From Thermochromatium tepidum ATCC 43061 (GTDB lineage: Bacteria; Pseudomonadota; Gammaproteobacteria; Chromatiales; Chromatiaceae): DNA of 64,000 bases. Within the stretch, counting starts at the first letter, position 1; the number at the start of each line of letters is the position of its first letter. Where the stretch lies: positions 2,771,001-2,835,000 of the forward strand of contig NZ_CP039268.1 of assembly GCF_009664085.1 (NCBI RefSeq). Reading direction: 5' to 3'. Positions 53,795 to 62,155 of the stretch are shown one piece after another. The notes beneath the pieces were generated by a model, which worked only from the letters and a program-made list of their open reading frames with translations, had not been told where the DNA came from and made no database searches. A program made the position numbers and the translations under genes.

Positions 53795-55609
53795 GTGATC
53801 GTTCAAAGATTCAAGGCCCTTGGCCTAAGCTGTGTCCTGGGTGTATTCGTTACAGGCGGCGCGTCGTTCGCTGCTGATCGAGTCGAATCCTCGGCGTCCT
53901 ATGAGACGCTGAGCCATTCGACCATGGCGGCCACGAGTGGCTGGGAATACGCCCTAGACGCCTCGGGGCAACGCTGGCTCGCCTACTATGATCGTGATCG
54001 TCTGCTCAGATTGCGCGAGCCCGAAGGCCAGGAACGTCTTCTGGTTCCAGACGACCGCGCTCAGGCACCCTCTGGGCTGGCGCTATCTGCGACTGACAAG
54101 GGGCCGCTCGTACTCTGGCGCGACAAGCATCCTAAAAAGGGTCTCTATCTGCTCGACACCGAGCACCTGTCCCCGGATGCAACATCGATCAAGCCGCTGG
54201 AGATCGGTGGCGACACAGAGGCTTTAGCGCGCTTCGTGGTCCAATCCGATGCCAAGGGCCTGACCCATCTGCTCTGGTACGGCGAGAAGGCCAACCAGCC
54301 GACCGGCAGCATCCACAATCTCTATTATCGGAATCTCGACCGCTCCAAGCAGGAGCTTTCGCCGATCGAACTGGTGATGGCCGGCATCTATCCGGTCATG
54401 GCCTCAGATCCGCAAGGCAATCTGATCGTCTTTAGTTGGCAGGGCGATGTCGAGGGACGGCGCATCGTCTCGCGCTTCCGTCCGGCAGGTGGTGAGTTCG
54501 CCGACACGGTGACGGTTGCGGACGATGTGTCCGAAGTCACGCCGATCTTCGAGTCCTTCCGCTCCGGTTCGCGCTGGTTCGTGATCTGGCTGTCTCAGCG
54601 CGGCCTCGACAAGCGTGACTTCCACCTTGAAGGGGCGCACTCCGACGACAACGGCAAGACCTGGAGGCGCTTCGATTTCGAGGATCTGCGCGGGTACGAC
54701 ATCGCCAGCTTAAACATCGCGGCGGATGACGAGGGCCATATCCTGCTCGCCGTCAGCGGGCGCAATCGTAGCGAGCACGATCAGGACAAGCAGGATGTCT
54801 ATGTCATCCATTCGAGCGACCGCGGCGAGACCTGGTCCAAGGTCGTCAGGCCGCGCACCGGCGACCAGGAACTCCTGTCCCTGTTCCATGCGCGCAACCC
54901 CTCGGTCGCCTTTGGCCGGAAGCCCGGACAGGTGCTGCTGGTCTGGGAGGACTGGCGCAACATCCGCTCCGGCCTCTACGCCAGCCTCTCCATCGACTAT
55001 GGCGCGACCTGGACGATCGCCGACGTGCCGCTGCCGCGCGAGCCGGGCGTCAACCTGGGCCTGCGCTATGAGCCGAACGCGGTCTATGCCGCCGGCGATG
55101 GTTTTCGTGTGATCGCCGAGCGCTACACCGACGACAGGCTCGAGGGCAAGCAGCTCGTCGAGCTGGCAGTCGACGAATCTAGCCTGAAGTCGCTCGCCGA
55201 GTCCGCGCGCACCGAACGCGAGCGCCTGGCCAAGACCAGCGAGGCGGACCTGCGCAAGCGGGTCGAGGGCTATTGGAAGGCGATGCAGGCCGAGGATTAC
55301 AAGACGACTTACAGCTATCTCGACCCCTTCTTCAGGGCCGCCAACCCGCTCGACATCTATCTGTCCAAGATGGGCAAGATCAAGTACAGCGAGGTCAAGA
55401 TCGACGCGATCACCATCGAGGGTCCGATCGCCGAGGTCGTCACCACCATCCGCGCCCATGTACCCGAGTTCAAGGCCCCCAAGACCGGCGAGGTCATCAA
55501 GCAGCCCGAGCGCGTGGTTCCAGTCAAGAACCGCTGGCTATGGATCGATGGCGAGTGGGTGAGCGAATTCCGGATCGAGTCGCAGGACATCGTCTTTACG
55601 CGCTATTGA
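53795..55609 (+). CDS. Exported Asp-box (BNR/sialidase-like) protein with NTF2-like tail
   Basis: A 604-residue protein starting at GTG 53795, with a signal peptide (to about 27, ending SFAAD). The propeller region carries three Asp-boxes of the S-x-D-x-G-x-T-W type: SDDNGKTWRRF (near 284), SSDRGETWSKV (near 341) and SIDYGATWTI (near 402). The last ~130 residues (LRKRVEGYWKAMQAEDYKTTYSYLDPFF) look NTF2-like. The sialidase catalytic Arg triad is not evident, so it is more probably a binding or scaffold protein. It precedes glycosyltransferase genes. Confidence 0.78.
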   Translation: MIVQRFKALGLSCVLGVFVTGGASFAADRVESSASYETLSHSTMAATSGWEYALDASGQRWLAYYDRDRLLRLREPEGQERLLVPDDRAQAPSGLALSATDKGPLVLWRDKHPKKGLYLLDTEHLSPDATSIKPLEIGGDTEALARFVVQSDAKGLTHLLWYGEKANQPTGSIHNLYYRNLDRSKQELSPIELVMAGIYPVMASDPQGNLIVFSWQGDVEGRRIVSRFRPAGGEFADTVTVADDVSEVTPIFESFRSGSRWFVIWLSQRGLDKRDFHLEGAHSDDNGKTWRRFDFEDLRGYDIASLNIAADDEGHILLAVSGRNRSEHDQDKQDVYVIHSSDRGETWSKVVRPRTGDQELLSLFHARNPSVAFGRKPGQVLLVWEDWRNIRSGLYASLSIDYGATWTIADVPLPREPGVNLGLRYEPNAVYAAGDGFRVIAERYTDDRLEGKQLVELAVDESSLKSLAESARTERERLAKTSEADLRKRVEGYWKAMQAEDYKTTYSYLDPFFRAANPLDIYLSKMGKIKYSEVKIDAITIEGPIAEVVTTIRAHVPEFKAPKTGEVIKQPERVVPVKNRWLWIDGEWVSEFRIESQDIVFTRY

Positions 55610-55682
55610 TCCTAAAGCACCCTTGGGTTGGGTGCTCCTGGTGTGCCCAGCCCAGCCTTTCGACCGGCTGACGGTTCTCTCA

Positions 55683-56834
55683 ATGCACCTGCTGATCCTG
55701 CATCTGGCCACGGTGTTCGGGGGCGCCGAGCGCACGACGAGCAATCTGATCACCCATCTCGATCGCCGCGTCGTGCGCCGGATCACGCTCGCCGCCCCCG
55801 CTGCCCTGCGCGAGCTGGTCCCGCCCGACTACGACGGTTTCCTCGACACCGCCGCGCATCTGTCGCGTGGTTGGTTCACTACCCTGGATGAACTGCGCGA
55901 CGACGCGCGCATCATCGGCGCCCTGATCGCGCGTGCCAAGCCAGATCTGGTGCTCGGGATGATGCACTACCCCTCAGCGCTCGCCGTGTTCGGGACGCGG
56001 CTTCAACGTCTGTCCATCAAGACGGTCGCCAGCTTTCGCGGGCCGGTGTACGAGCACATGCGCCGCTACGAGCACGGACGCAAACGTCACCTGTTCCTGC
56101 GGCTGGCCATCGTCGCCACGGCATGGTGGGCCGATCGCATCATCGTCCCCTCCGAGGGTACCGCGCGCGAACTGAGCCGGCGCTTTCTCGGCCCGACCCG
56201 GCGCACGGTGGTCGTCCCGAATGGGATCGCCAGCGCCGAGGTCGCCCGTCTCGCCGCCGAAGCCGCGCCTGGACTGGAGACATTGCCGCCCGATCTGCCT
56301 CGTCTATGCACCGCTGCACGTCTGTCGCCTGAGAAGGATCTCGGCCTGCTGCTTGCTGCCTTCCGGCGTCTGCAAGCGATCCGGCCCGCCGCCCTGGTCC
56401 TGGTCGGGGACGGACCGGATCGCGCGATGCTTGAGCGCCAGCTCGCCGACTGGGGGCTGGCCGATCGTGTCTGTTTCGTCGGCCATCGCAAGAACGTCTA
56501 TCCCTATATCCGCCAGGCCGATCTCTATGTGCACACCTGTCAGTTCGAGGGCTTTGGCTATACCATGCTAGAGGCGCTGGCCTGCGGCACCCCGGTGGTC
56601 GCGACCGATTGCCCCTATGGCCCGCGCGAGGTGCTGGGACAGAACGAATATGGTCTGCTGACCCCAATGGAGGACGCCGAGGCGCTCGCGCATGCCATCG
56701 GCTCTCTGCTTGCCGATCCTGAGCGTCGACACCGTCTGGCCGAACGGGGACGCGAGCGTGCCGAACAACTCTCGATCGAGCGCATGGTGCGCGGGTATGA
56801 GCGCGTCTTTATCGATCTCATGGAGCGCGATTGA
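55683..56834 (+). CDS. Glycosyltransferase, GT4 family
   Basis: A 383-residue GT-B enzyme: N-terminal VFGGAERTTSNL, then C-terminal nucleotide-sugar site motifs RLSPEKDLGLLLAAFRRL, LVLVGDGPDRAMLERQL, FEGFGYTMLEALACGTPVVATD with the E-x7-E pattern, and YGLLTPMEDAEALAHAI. It transfers a sugar during surface-glycan assembly; donor and acceptor are unknown. ATG 55683 is chosen, as the longer frame upstream lacks the family N-terminus. Confidence 0.9.
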   Translation: MHLLILHLATVFGGAERTTSNLITHLDRRVVRRITLAAPAALRELVPPDYDGFLDTAAHLSRGWFTTLDELRDDARIIGALIARAKPDLVLGMMHYPSALAVFGTRLQRLSIKTVASFRGPVYEHMRRYEHGRKRHLFLRLAIVATAWWADRIIVPSEGTARELSRRFLGPTRRTVVVPNGIASAEVARLAAEAAPGLETLPPDLPRLCTAARLSPEKDLGLLLAAFRRLQAIRPAALVLVGDGPDRAMLERQLADWGLADRVCFVGHRKNVYPYIRQADLYVHTCQFEGFGYTMLEALACGTPVVATDCPYGPREVLGQNEYGLLTPMEDAEALAHAIGSLLADPERRHRLAERGRERAEQLSIERMVRGYERVFIDLMERD

Positions 56835-56837
56835 GCC

Positions 56838-58046
56838 TTGAATCACTCGACTCTGCAAACCTGCGGGTATCGTCCGCTCGCCCTGGTCGCTGCGCTGCTC
56901 GGCGCCACCCTGGGTCTGTGTCTGCTGCTCGCCGGGGTCTATCTGTGGGCTGAGGATCCAGCGCGGCCGACCGTGCGGATCGAGTCCTCAGGGTTGCAGA
57001 TCACGGCGGGCGAGGGTGTCCAGAGCGAACGTGGGCTGCGCGTCGAGCGCGCGGCGTCCAATGGTCTGATCCTGGTCCAGGGTGCGATCCGTCCCTTCGA
57101 GGCGCGCGACTATCACGGGCTGGGCTGGCGGATCGCCGGGTTGGATGCGAGGCACGAGCTGCGCGTCATCTGGGCCACGGCCCAGACCACCCGCAAACCC
57201 TTCGATCACCTGGTCTCAGCCGACGAACGCCGCGCGGGTTTCGTTGACCTGAGCGATGATCCGAACTGGGCGGGGCTGATCGTCGGCATCGGTCTGGCCG
57301 TCATCGGATCCGCCCCCAAGGCCGAGCCCCTGGTGTTTGAGTCGCTGGCACTCCAGCCGCATCGCCCAGCCCTGTCTGCAATCCCCGCCCTTGCCTGGAA
57401 CGACTGGATACGCGACCTTGGCTGGACGGGGCGCTCGATCAACTTCACGGATTCGGCAGCGGGCGCGGGCCGGATCCGTCCGCTGATCCCGGTGGTCGTC
57501 TGGTGCGCGCTGGCGGCGCTGATCCATGTGGTGCTTGCACCACCCTGGGCTGGATTTCGGTCCTGGAGGCCCTATGGACTCATCCTGCTCGTCGGCTGGT
57601 TGGTGTTGGATGCGCGCTGGCAGTGGTTGTTGCTGGGGCGTCTCGATCAGACCCGGTCGCTTTATGCCGGACTCGCGGGTGAGGACCGTCAGCGAGTCGG
57701 GTCAGACCAGGGTTTTTATCCCTTCATCGCAGACATCCGCACCCGACTTGGGGTCAAGCCAGCGCGGGTCTTTCTCGTCGCGCCCGATCCGACGGGCTAT
57801 GGTCCCAATCGCGCGCGCTACCATCTGCTCCCGCACAACGTGCGTCTGAGCGCCACCCTGGACGCCGCGACTGGGGTCAAGCCCGGTGACGCCGTGGTCT
57901 TGTTAAGCCCGCTCGATCGCACGGCCTATGATCGCCTCCGCTCCGAACTGGTGTTTGGCGACTGGCGTCTGGCCGTGTCGAGTGAGCTGTCCCAGCCGGG
58001 TCTGGGTACGCTGTTTCGGGTCAGGCCAGTCGCGCTCGAGGACTGA
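56838..58046 (+). CDS. Membrane protein of unknown function
   Basis: A 402-residue protein starting at TTG 56838, 3 bases after the glycosyltransferase stop. One TM segment lies near the N-terminus (ALVAALLGATLGLCLLLAGVYLW), followed by an extracytoplasmic domain of about 170 residues, two more hydrophobic segments (about 215-265: IPVVVWCALAALIHVVLAPPW, YGLILLVGWLVLDARW) and a C-terminal soluble domain (VFLVAPDPTGYG). I recognise no family. Position and spacing tie it to the polytopic protein that follows. Confidence 0.75.
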   Translation: MNHSTLQTCGYRPLALVAALLGATLGLCLLLAGVYLWAEDPARPTVRIESSGLQITAGEGVQSERGLRVERAASNGLILVQGAIRPFEARDYHGLGWRIAGLDARHELRVIWATAQTTRKPFDHLVSADERRAGFVDLSDDPNWAGLIVGIGLAVIGSAPKAEPLVFESLALQPHRPALSAIPALAWNDWIRDLGWTGRSINFTDSAAGAGRIRPLIPVVVWCALAALIHVVLAPPWAGFRSWRPYGLILLVGWLVLDARWQWLLLGRLDQTRSLYAGLAGEDRQRVGSDQGFYPFIADIRTRLGVKPARVFLVAPDPTGYGPNRARYHLLPHNVRLSATLDAATGVKPGDAVVLLSPLDRTAYDRLRSELVFGDWRLAVSSELSQPGLGTLFRVRPVALED

Positions 58047-58051
58047 AAGAC

Positions 58052-59491
58052 ATGGAAACTGTTCAAACCCTGGCCTGGTTCGCCGTCGCACTGTCGCTGC
58101 TATTGCCATGGCTTGCGGGCGCCTTGCTGCTGCGGCGGCTATGGCCGGACAAGAGTCCGGGTAGCTGGCCACTGGTGTTGGGCTATGGCTATTGGTTGGC
58201 CTTGTTCGTCGGCGCGATGCTGCTCTATCCGCTGTCGATCCTCGGCCTGCGGGTCGCGTTCTGGGTGCTGATGCTGGGCTTTGCGCTAGTACTCGGTTGG
58301 ACGCTGCGCGGCCTGCATCCGTCCGGTCGGGAGGTCTTCCAGTCGTTCCGGTCAGTCTGGGCGCGAGACGCGCGTGAACTCGGAGCGCGACTGCTCTTCG
58401 CGCTCCTGCTCGGCTGGATCGGACTGCGTTTCGCGGTGCTGGCGCTGGAGGTCTGGTGGCAGCCGCTGTATCCCTGGGATGCCTGGACCACCTGGGCGGT
58501 ACGGGCGCGCGTCTGGTCCGAGCTGGGTCGGCTGGTGCCCTTTGTCGCACCCGAGGTCTGGGCGGGCGAGGGCACGGGCGCAGTCTATACCATCGAGGCC
58601 TGGAACTATCCGGCGCTGGTCTCATACCTGGCGCTGTGGCCGACGCTGGCCGCCGGCGGATGGAACGAGACCGCCGCCAATCTGCCCTGGCTCGGTGCCG
58701 CGATGGCGCTGGCGCTGGGGTTCTATGGCCAGGCGCGTCTCTGGACTGATTCGGCACCGGCGAGTCTGGCTGCGCTCTGGGGGCTGATCTCGCTGCCCCT
58801 GCTCGACACCCATGTGGCCCTGGCCGGGTATGCCGATCTCTGGCTGGCCGGGGCGCTGGGGTTGAGTCTGATGGCCTTTATGCAGTGGACGCGCACCGGT
58901 GACAGGCGTCAGGCGGCGCTCTGTCTGGCCTTGGCCGCGACCTGGCCGCTCCTCAAGCTGGAGGGTGCAGCCTGGCTGGTGCTCCTGGTCCCGGCCTGGA
59001 TGCTCGTTCAGGTGCGCCGACCTTGGATCAGTCTGAGCCTGATCGCGGCAGCCGTCCTAGGGCTGGGACTCGCCTGGCTGATCGGTCTAAGGCTTGAGCT
59101 ACCGATCATCGGTCTGATCGAGATCAGCGCCGAGGCGATCCAGTTGCCCCTCATCGGGCGCCTCGAGTTGGGCTATCACGATACCTGGGCGGCCTTCGCC
59201 CGGACGTTTTGGGGGCTTGAGAACTGGCACCTACTCGGTTATCTGCTGTTGATCGGACTGATCGTGGCCATCGGGCGGGTCGTGCGCGGCGAACGAGCAC
59301 CCTGGTTGGTTTCGGGGCTGGCGCTCGTGCTCGGCAGCCTGCTGCTGCTGTGGGGGCTGTTCTTTCTCACCGACGCCCATCGCTGGGCCGAGCAGGGCAC
59401 CAGCCTAGGCCGGTTGCTGCTGCACTTTGTGCCCTTCTATGTCTTTTTCTTGCTGACGCTCTGGGGGCGTGCGTCGAGCACTTCGACATAG
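58052..59491 (+). CDS. Polytopic membrane protein, GT-C-like
   Basis: A 479-residue protein with about 11-13 predicted membrane segments. The first periplasmic loop contains YPWDAWTTWAVRARVW with acidic residues, in the position where GT-C transferases bear their catalytic Asp. Short Trp-rich loops and LPLLDTHVALAGYADLWLAG resemble lipid-linked-sugar transferases. The assignment as a glycosyltransferase is inference. It starts 5 bases after the previous gene and overlaps the convergent GT4 gene by 55 bases. Confidence 0.72.
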   Translation: METVQTLAWFAVALSLLLPWLAGALLLRRLWPDKSPGSWPLVLGYGYWLALFVGAMLLYPLSILGLRVAFWVLMLGFALVLGWTLRGLHPSGREVFQSFRSVWARDARELGARLLFALLLGWIGLRFAVLALEVWWQPLYPWDAWTTWAVRARVWSELGRLVPFVAPEVWAGEGTGAVYTIEAWNYPALVSYLALWPTLAAGGWNETAANLPWLGAAMALALGFYGQARLWTDSAPASLAALWGLISLPLLDTHVALAGYADLWLAGALGLSLMAFMQWTRTGDRRQAALCLALAATWPLLKLEGAAWLVLLVPAWMLVQVRRPWISLSLIAAAVLGLGLAWLIGLRLELPIIGLIEISAEAIQLPLIGRLELGYHDTWAAFARTFWGLENWHLLGYLLLIGLIVAIGRVVRGERAPWLVSGLALVLGSLLLLWGLFFLTDAHRWAEQGTSLGRLLLHFVPFYVFFLLTLWGRASSTST

Positions 59492-60630
59492 CCCCGCGCG
59501 ATCTGCTCGGCGACGCGCGCGATGCCGAAGTGCGTCTCAAGCGCCTGGGCGCCCGCCTGGCCGAGCCGCCGGGCCTGGGCGGGATCCTGACCGAGCTGCT
59601 CGATTGCGGCGGCCAGTGCCTTCGGGTCACCCGGTGGGACCATCAAGCCATGGCCCGCCTGACGCACCACCCAGCCGGTCCCCGAGCCGGGGATGTCGCT
59701 GACCACCACCGGCTTGCCGAAGCGCATCGCCTCCAGCTGCACCAGTCCGAATGCCTCGGTGCGCTCGATCGAGGGCAGACAGAGCAGATCGCACCCATCG
59801 ATGAGCGCATGGACCAGCGGGTCCGGTTGCTGACCCAAGAGCTGGACGCGCCCCTCGAGACCGAGCGAGCGGATCAGGGCATGCAGCGACCCGGCCAGCT
59901 CGCCGGCGCCGACAATGAGCACGTGCGTCTCAGGCCGTTGCGCCGCGGCCTGGATCAGGATCTCGTATCCCTTGTAATAGGTCAGGCGGCCAATGGCGAG
60001 GATCCGCAACCCCTGGTTGGCCCCCCAAAGTTGCTCGGCCCGGGCGCGGCTCTCGGGGTCGGGATCCGGAAGACGGGCGGGATCTAGACCGAGCGGAATG
60101 ACGACACAGCGCGCGCGCCAGGGCGCCAGCGCCTGACTGGCGTCCAGATAGTCCGGCGAGGTGACGATGATCCGCGCGGCGCGGGCGAGCAGCGCCTGCT
60201 CCCAGGGTCGATAGAGTCCATAGGCCAGTTTCAGCCGCCGGTCGAGCGTCGAGGCGACCACGTCCGAATGCCAGTGCACCACCCAGGGCAAACGGCGTGC
60301 CCGGGGTAAGGCAAGCGCCCAGAAGGCCGAGGTGTTGGGCAGGTGCAGATGCAAAAGATCGGGCCGCCACTCGCCGATGAGTCGAGCGAGCCACCACGGG
60401 AAGGTGGGACTGAGCGGGGCATAGAGCAGTCGCCCATAGGTCGGGGCGCGATACACCGGCGGATCCTCAGGCGTCGTTGGCAGTGCTCCGCGCCAGCCGG
60501 GTCGTTCATGATGCACGAGTGCACTGGACTCGACCCCGTGCGCGGCCAGTGCCGGCAGCAGGTCGGCGAGGAAATGCTCCATGCCGCCCGCGAAGGGTGG
60601 AAAATACTTGCCGAGGTGCAGGACGCGCAT
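59437..60630 (-). CDS. Glycosyltransferase, GT4 family
   Basis: A 397-residue GT-B enzyme with FPPFAGGMEHFLADLLPAL at the start, LHLHLPNTSAFWAL and WHSDVVAS, then GRLTYYKGYEILIQAA, VGAGELAGSLHALI and ERTEAFGLVQLEAMRFGKPVV with the E-x7-E motif. It probably adds a sugar in O-antigen or exopolysaccharide synthesis. Its 3' end overlaps the convergent GT-C-like gene by 55 bases, and it lies 3 bases after the DUF2304 gene on its strand. Confidence 0.92.
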   Translation of the reverse strand: MRVLHLGKYFPPFAGGMEHFLADLLPALAAHGVESSALVHHERPGWRGALPTTPEDPPVYRAPTYGRLLYAPLSPTFPWWLARLIGEWRPDLLHLHLPNTSAFWALALPRARRLPWVVHWHSDVVASTLDRRLKLAYGLYRPWEQALLARAARIIVTSPDYLDASQALAPWRARCVVIPLGLDPARLPDPDPESRARAEQLWGANQGLRILAIGRLTYYKGYEILIQAAAQRPETHVLIVGAGELAGSLHALIRSLGLEGRVQLLGQQPDPLVHALIDGCDLLCLPSIERTEAFGLVQLEAMRFGKPVVVSDIPGSGTGWVVRQAGHGLMVPPGDPKALAAAIEQLGQDPAQARRLGQAGAQALETHFGIARVAEQIARGYVEVLDARPQSVSKKKT

Positions 60631-60633
60631 GGG

Positions 60634-61008
60634 TCAGGGGGCGGGGGACTGGGTCCGGTCGTCTGGACCGTCCGAATCCAGCGGTTTGCGCGCCTCCAAC
60701 ATCGCCAGCCGCTGGGCCAGCCGCCGGATCTGGCGCTCCTGACGCGAGCGCTCGAGGTCCATGGTCAGGATCTTGATCAGCAGCAGGGCAAAACCCAGCA
60801 CCATGGCCAGCATCGGTGGATAGCTGACCCCGAGATAGGCGCCAAGACGATCGAAGATGCTCGGAAAGAAGCCCAGCACCATGACGGTCGCTGCTGCGCC
60901 GATCCACCAGACCGCGTAGGGCCCATGCAGATGATCGCGGCGCACCAGCCACAGGATCGTGGCAGCGAGCACCAGCCCGATCACCATCGAGGTCATTTGA
61001 TACGTCAT
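60634..61008 (-). CDS. DUF2304-family membrane protein
   Basis: A 124-residue protein with three hydrophobic segments (TSMVIGLVLAATILWLV, VWWIGAAATVMVLGFFPSIF, PPMLAMVLGFALLLIKILTMDLE) and a charged C-terminal coiled-coil-like tail (about 87-112). DUF2304 proteins accompany dolichyl-phosphate-mannose-like synthases and are thought to anchor or assist them. It starts 7 bases after the GT2 gene. The ATG at 61008 gives the family-typical length. Confidence 0.88.
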   Translation of the reverse strand: MTYQMTSMVIGLVLAATILWLVRRDHLHGPYAVWWIGAAATVMVLGFFPSIFDRLGAYLGVSYPPMLAMVLGFALLLIKILTMDLERSRQERQIRRLAQRLAMLEARKPLDSDGPDDRTQSPAP

Positions 61009-61015
61009 GGTGCCG

Positions 61016-61801
61016 TCAATTCCATCCTGATGCCTCTGAGTGCGTCCGCCGGTCGCGCGCGCGGCCATGGCCGATGCGTGCCAGACAGAGCAGAGAGGTC
61101 TGAAGCATATAGTTTCCCACTGTCCACCAGGATTTAAACACCCTGGAGACACCCTGCAGACGCGGCTGCATCGTTACGGGCTTTTCGATCACGCGCAAGC
61201 CGTGCCGATGGAGTGTCAGCAGCACGCCGACGTCCTGATAGTCGAGCAGAGTTGCCTCACGCGAGGCCAACAGTCGGATGGCCCGTTCATCATAGGCGCG
61301 AAAGCCGGAGGTAATATCCTCCAGGCCGAGCCCGGTCAACCAGCGGAAATAGCGCCAGGCGAGGCGTCGTGCTGAGCTGGCGCGGCTCGGAAAGGCCCCG
61401 ATCACCACATTCGCTTGGCCGGCGAGCAGCGGGGCAAGCAGGGTGCCGATCTGGGTCGGTTCATGCTGACCGTCGGCATCCAGGGTGACGGCCAGCCGAT
61501 AGCCGTTGCGCTCGGCATAGCGCAATCCGGTCTGGAGCGCACCCCAGGCACCCAGTTGCAGCGGCAGCGACAGCAGGGTCGCACCAGCGGCATAGGCGAC
61601 CTCGGCTGTATCGTCAGTGCTACAGTCGTCGATCACGACCACTGGATAGCCCCAGTGCCGGCGCACCTCGCGCACGATGGCACCCACAGTCGCCGCTTCA
61701 TTGTGGGCCGGGATCAGGATCAGGAGGTCTGATGGTGACGGGGGCGAGACTGGCCCGCTGGGCGGATCGCACGGTGTTGGTTCAAGAAGGCTGGTGGACA
61801 C
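61016..61801 (-). CDS. Glycosyltransferase, GT2 family (dolichyl/polyprenyl-phosphate type)
   Basis: A 261-residue GT-A enzyme: ILIPAHNEAATVGAIV, VVVIDDCSTDDTAEVA, a donor-site region near GAWGALQTGLRYAERNGYRL, the metal-binding motif TLDADGQHEP, and SGFRAYDERAIRLLAS. It resembles DPM1-like synthases that charge a polyprenyl phosphate with a sugar, which a GT-C enzyme such as the one at 58052 could use. It is the first gene of the minus-strand group GT2-DUF2304-GT4. Confidence 0.9.
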   Translation of the reverse strand: MSTSLLEPTPCDPPSGPVSPPSPSDLLILIPAHNEAATVGAIVREVRRHWGYPVVVIDDCSTDDTAEVAYAAGATLLSLPLQLGAWGALQTGLRYAERNGYRLAVTLDADGQHEPTQIGTLLAPLLAGQANVVIGAFPSRASSARRLAWRYFRWLTGLGLEDITSGFRAYDERAIRLLASREATLLDYQDVGVLLTLHRHGLRVIEKPVTMQPRLQGVSRVFKSWWTVGNYMLQTSLLCLARIGHGRARDRRTHSEASGWN

Positions 61802-62155
61802 AAGTCACCCCATAGAGTCTCAGCTTTGAGCGGCAAACGACTTGATCGCGCGGTATGTTGGGATAAACTTCAGTGCAGACGTATCTGGTGCCCAAAGTTG
61901 CGTTCAAGACGAAAGTGTTACTTTTATGGTACGCCACAGGGCATGGCCTGGGTATGGGAGCTAAAGGGGCGATTCACGAGGTCTTGGGGAGTCGAGCCGC
62001 GCCCAGGGGCAGAGACAGCGCGCCAAGCGAGCCGATCGCTCGCGGTGATGCAAATCCAGGATGGGTGTTGATTGCGAGCGACAATGTTGCACCCCTGATC
62101 CAGATTCACCCATCCAAAACACTTTAATCAACTCGACGACGAAGGAACGAAAGCC
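61802..62155. other. 354-base intergenic region between divergent genes
   Basis: No gene is supported. It should hold promoters for the minus-strand GT2 group and the plus-strand exported protein. A possible minus-35/minus-10 pair is TTGATC (from 61842) with TAAACT. A GAAGGA ribosome-binding site lies just before the ATG at 62156. No strong repeat was seen. Confidence 0.5.

Noticed and set aside
61826-62127. Short plus-strand frames before the PPC-like protein gene
   Set aside because: Codon use is poor, there is no good ribosome-binding site, and two frames of equal length compete; more likely promoter DNA.
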